NCBI RefSeq assembly: GCF_000003815.2
Contig: NC_049987.1
Coordinates: 23,179,661 to 23,243,660 of the forward strand
DNA: 64,000 nt
DNA from: Branchiostoma floridae
Taxonomy: Eukaryota > Chordata > Leptocardii > Amphioxiformes > Branchiostomatidae
Direction of reading: 5' to 3'
In this document: positions 62,006 to 64,000 of the stretch, one piece after another
Numbering within the stretch: the first letter of the stretch is position 1
How the letters are laid out: every line of letters begins with the position of its first letter
The notes under the pieces: model-generated
Seen by the model: only the letters and a program-made list of their open reading frames with translations
Databases searched by the model: none
What the model was told of the DNA's origin: nothing
Program-made: the position numbers and the translations under genes

Positions 62006-63848
62006 GAAGTCAGGTACACATTTTTACACCCGGGTGGAGTGAGGAAAGTGCCTTTTCAAAGGGCACAACAACGAAGACATACCAGGGAGTTTGAACTAAT
62101 CACCTTAGGTCCCTGGGTCAATCACCCTAAAAATGCTGAATTCCATTGAAACACGACTTAAGCTTCCTCCGGATGTAAGTAAGGCGTATCTCTTGATTTA
62201 GTGTCACCCAAATCAAATTTGCCTCCCTGCTGCCATCGCCACTGTCACTTCCTGCTCTATTTCAGCTCCACCTTCCCGCATTGAATAGGAAACGCTTTAT
62301 CCAGCATGCAGGAAGCGTGTTGCCCGCACACAGCATCAGGGACCAAAATAGTACAGACAGCTTGAACGTCTAACTAGCTCTATTGGCAGCGACCTTCGTG
62401 CGCGCTATACTTAGTATCACGCCTCCGTGTGCTGAATGGAATCCAAGTTCATGTAATACTTTAGGGAATACATGTGGAGGCGGGGGGCTGTATGGCTTGT
62501 AGGAGTTCAATAACCGAAGTGCATGAAGGTGGTATCTCACTGCACTTGGGCAACGACGAGGCACTGCGGGGTTCGAAAGATTACTCAATGGATTTCAGAG
62601 ATAAAAAACGATTTTTTTACGTTTTGTGCAATATTATCTTAAAAATTATGCTTTTGCGTATTACGTAATATCTAAATTTTAAAAAAGATGGCGACAATAA
62701 TACAACTGTTACAGTGCCACAATTAACAAAGCCCACAGCGCCGCACCAGTGTCCCAAGTGCAGTGATATGCCACCTTAACCACGCTCCTCCGGAACAACA
62801 AATATGTCACTGACGAATAAGATCTTTTCAGTGTCATTGACGAAAGGTGAGTCGAAACATGCTACCTGAAACATCTGCCCGTTTCCAAAATGTATTTAGA
62901 TGCTTACATGTAGATAACTGTCGTTCTGCTTATGGTCACTAAAGCTCAGCCATCCAGGTAATTAATCTCCCAGCAGATCCTACAATGTCATAAGATAGTA
63001 CCAGACTGGCCAAGGAGTGTAGTCAGCCAAGATGTGTCCATCTGCCATCTAGAGAAACACACTTGTAAGCTAGGGCACGGAACGCCTTCACTCCTTCGCC
63101 AGCTTTTGATACTATTTTATGCTACCATAGGATCCGCTTGGAGATTACCAGGTAATAACCAAATAGCAAAATTCAAATAACTGAATATTATTTTGGAAAC
63201 GGTCAGACGTATCCGGTAGCGTCCACTATCTTTCGTTAGTGATACTGAGCAGATCTGTGCAGGAAATGTTATGATATATGAACACCATTTTGCAGTAGAT
63301 TGTAAGTTTAGATTATCAACTGTATATACTGATACAGTCTATATTACCTGCTTCATACGCCTAAGTAATGCAGACGAAATCCTATTTCTAATGAGTTTAA
63401 CAAACGTTACGAAACATATCTATTTATTTGCTCATCTAGGAGACAGTTGGGTTGTTGCTTCATTCGTGTCACTAGTTGGAATATAATACAAGATGTCAAC
63501 GTATCAAAGGCAACATAAGGCAACATAACACACGAAACTTCACTTTATCTTTAAAAATCGTTGATTGAAATGTCAAATAAAGAGCCTATGGTTGCCCAGC
63601 GGTCGCAGCACGTTCGTGCCCTTATGGGCAGAATATTTTCCAGGATTAACAAACAACCCCATCATTAAAAATCTCTGGGTTTTATCTTTAAGAGCGTGGC
63701 TCCATGAAAGGAATACACAAACGCGTTTTCACAAATCTATATTCCACTGCCAATACCCAGAAATAACCCCGCCGCCTACCTGTGAGTGTGTGCGTGGGTG
63801 GGGCGATAAAACCGTTTCTGCTGCCAGGCAGAGAAGGTACCAGGAAAC

Positions 63849-63930
63849 ATCGAACACTCCACACCATATATGGTAACGGTGTCAGGAGGTGCCGAACACT
63901 CCACACCATATATGGTAACGGTGTCAGTAG
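63849..63930. repeat. Two direct 41 bp tandem copies
   Basis: CGAACACTCCACACCATATA followed by TGGTAACGGTGTCAG occurs at about 63852 and 63893, side by side. Recent local duplication without evident function. Confidence 0.85.
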
Positions 63931-64000
63931 GACGGAAGCATTGAGGTCAACTAAGGTGACCGGCATCGTCCTTCTGTGGAGTGTACTTCTGGCAAAGCGT

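Larger units (their letters stand above)
60671..64000. other. Right flank without a recognised gene
   Basis: After the promoter of M there is no further member of the family and no ORF I recognise. It contains a repeat of the LTR-less spacer segment near 61150-61210 (shared with 52540 and 57000), the GAGT microsatellite, and a short tandem duplication near 63850. The short ORFs at 62370-63966 show no known motif. The cluster may end at gene M or continue past the window. Confidence 0.6.

Noticed and set aside
61696-62019. Thr-His-Ser-Leu repeat protein on the minus strand
   Set aside because: It is only the translation of the GAGT microsatellite; no start context, no other domain.
63565-63876. 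103-codon ORF near the right end
   Set aside because: No recognisable domain, poor start context and it runs into a local tandem duplication; not supported as a gene.

Overview
The window is animal nuclear DNA: short exons with GT-AG introns, AATAAA signals after the stop codons, tRNA-derived SINEs, LINE, Penelope and MITE relics, and long microsatellites. Gene content and repeat style fit amphioxus (Branchiostoma) best. That assignment is an inference from recognition, not from a search. I see no bacterial genes, CRISPR arrays or rRNA.

The window is one tandem gene cluster. It holds 14 copies (12 apparently complete, one cut by the left edge, one deletion-fusion) of a collagen-stalk protein. 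All carry the same C-terminal cysteine-rich head, which I recognise as the 'short-chain collagen C4-like' (sponge spongin-related) domain. The head begins [16 protein letters not shown] and ends [10 protein letters not shown]. Copies 1-8 and the left-edge fragment lie on + (1-37463). After a tail-to-tail turnover at 37464-39210, five copies lie on - (39211-60670).

There are two architectures. (a) Secreted: signal peptide, short coiled coil, a furin-like RNKR/TKR site, about 17 Gly-X-Y triplets, head (genes B, C, E, F, G, H, I, K, L, M; about 320-350 aa, six coding exons, seven in K). (b) Type II membrane-anchored: cytoplasmic tail, one TM helix, heptad-repeat coiled coil, RRRSKR furin site, CCPN knot, Gly-X-Y, head (genes A and J, and the broken D; about 465-480 aa, seven exons). 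Exon phases of the collagen and head parts are identical between classes, so the head module was shared between them by duplication.

The order of neighbours is itself duplicated. A block [C-type gene, membrane-type gene] occurs three times (left edge + A; C + D; K + J, the last inverted). B and E follow A and D. An orphan 3' UTR upstream of K marks a lost B-type gene. Genes I and L share a nearly identical 1.6 kb tract whose similarity ends inside the collagen exon.

The design (trimerising coiled coil, collagen stalk, globular head, with both soluble and surface-bound furin-releasable forms) parallels collectins, ficolins and membrane collagens. The heads are nearly invariant except for three short loops that differ in almost every copy. 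The best candidate for something undescribed here is therefore a diversified family of soluble and membrane-bound collagenous recognition proteins. Function is inference only.

Around and inside the genes are a 5.25 kb foldback element (intron 1 of F), Harbinger-type and palindromic MITEs, SINE copies, LINE and Penelope-like relics, and small fossil Ty3/Gypsy fragments older than the gene duplications. From 60671 to the right end no gene is recognised.
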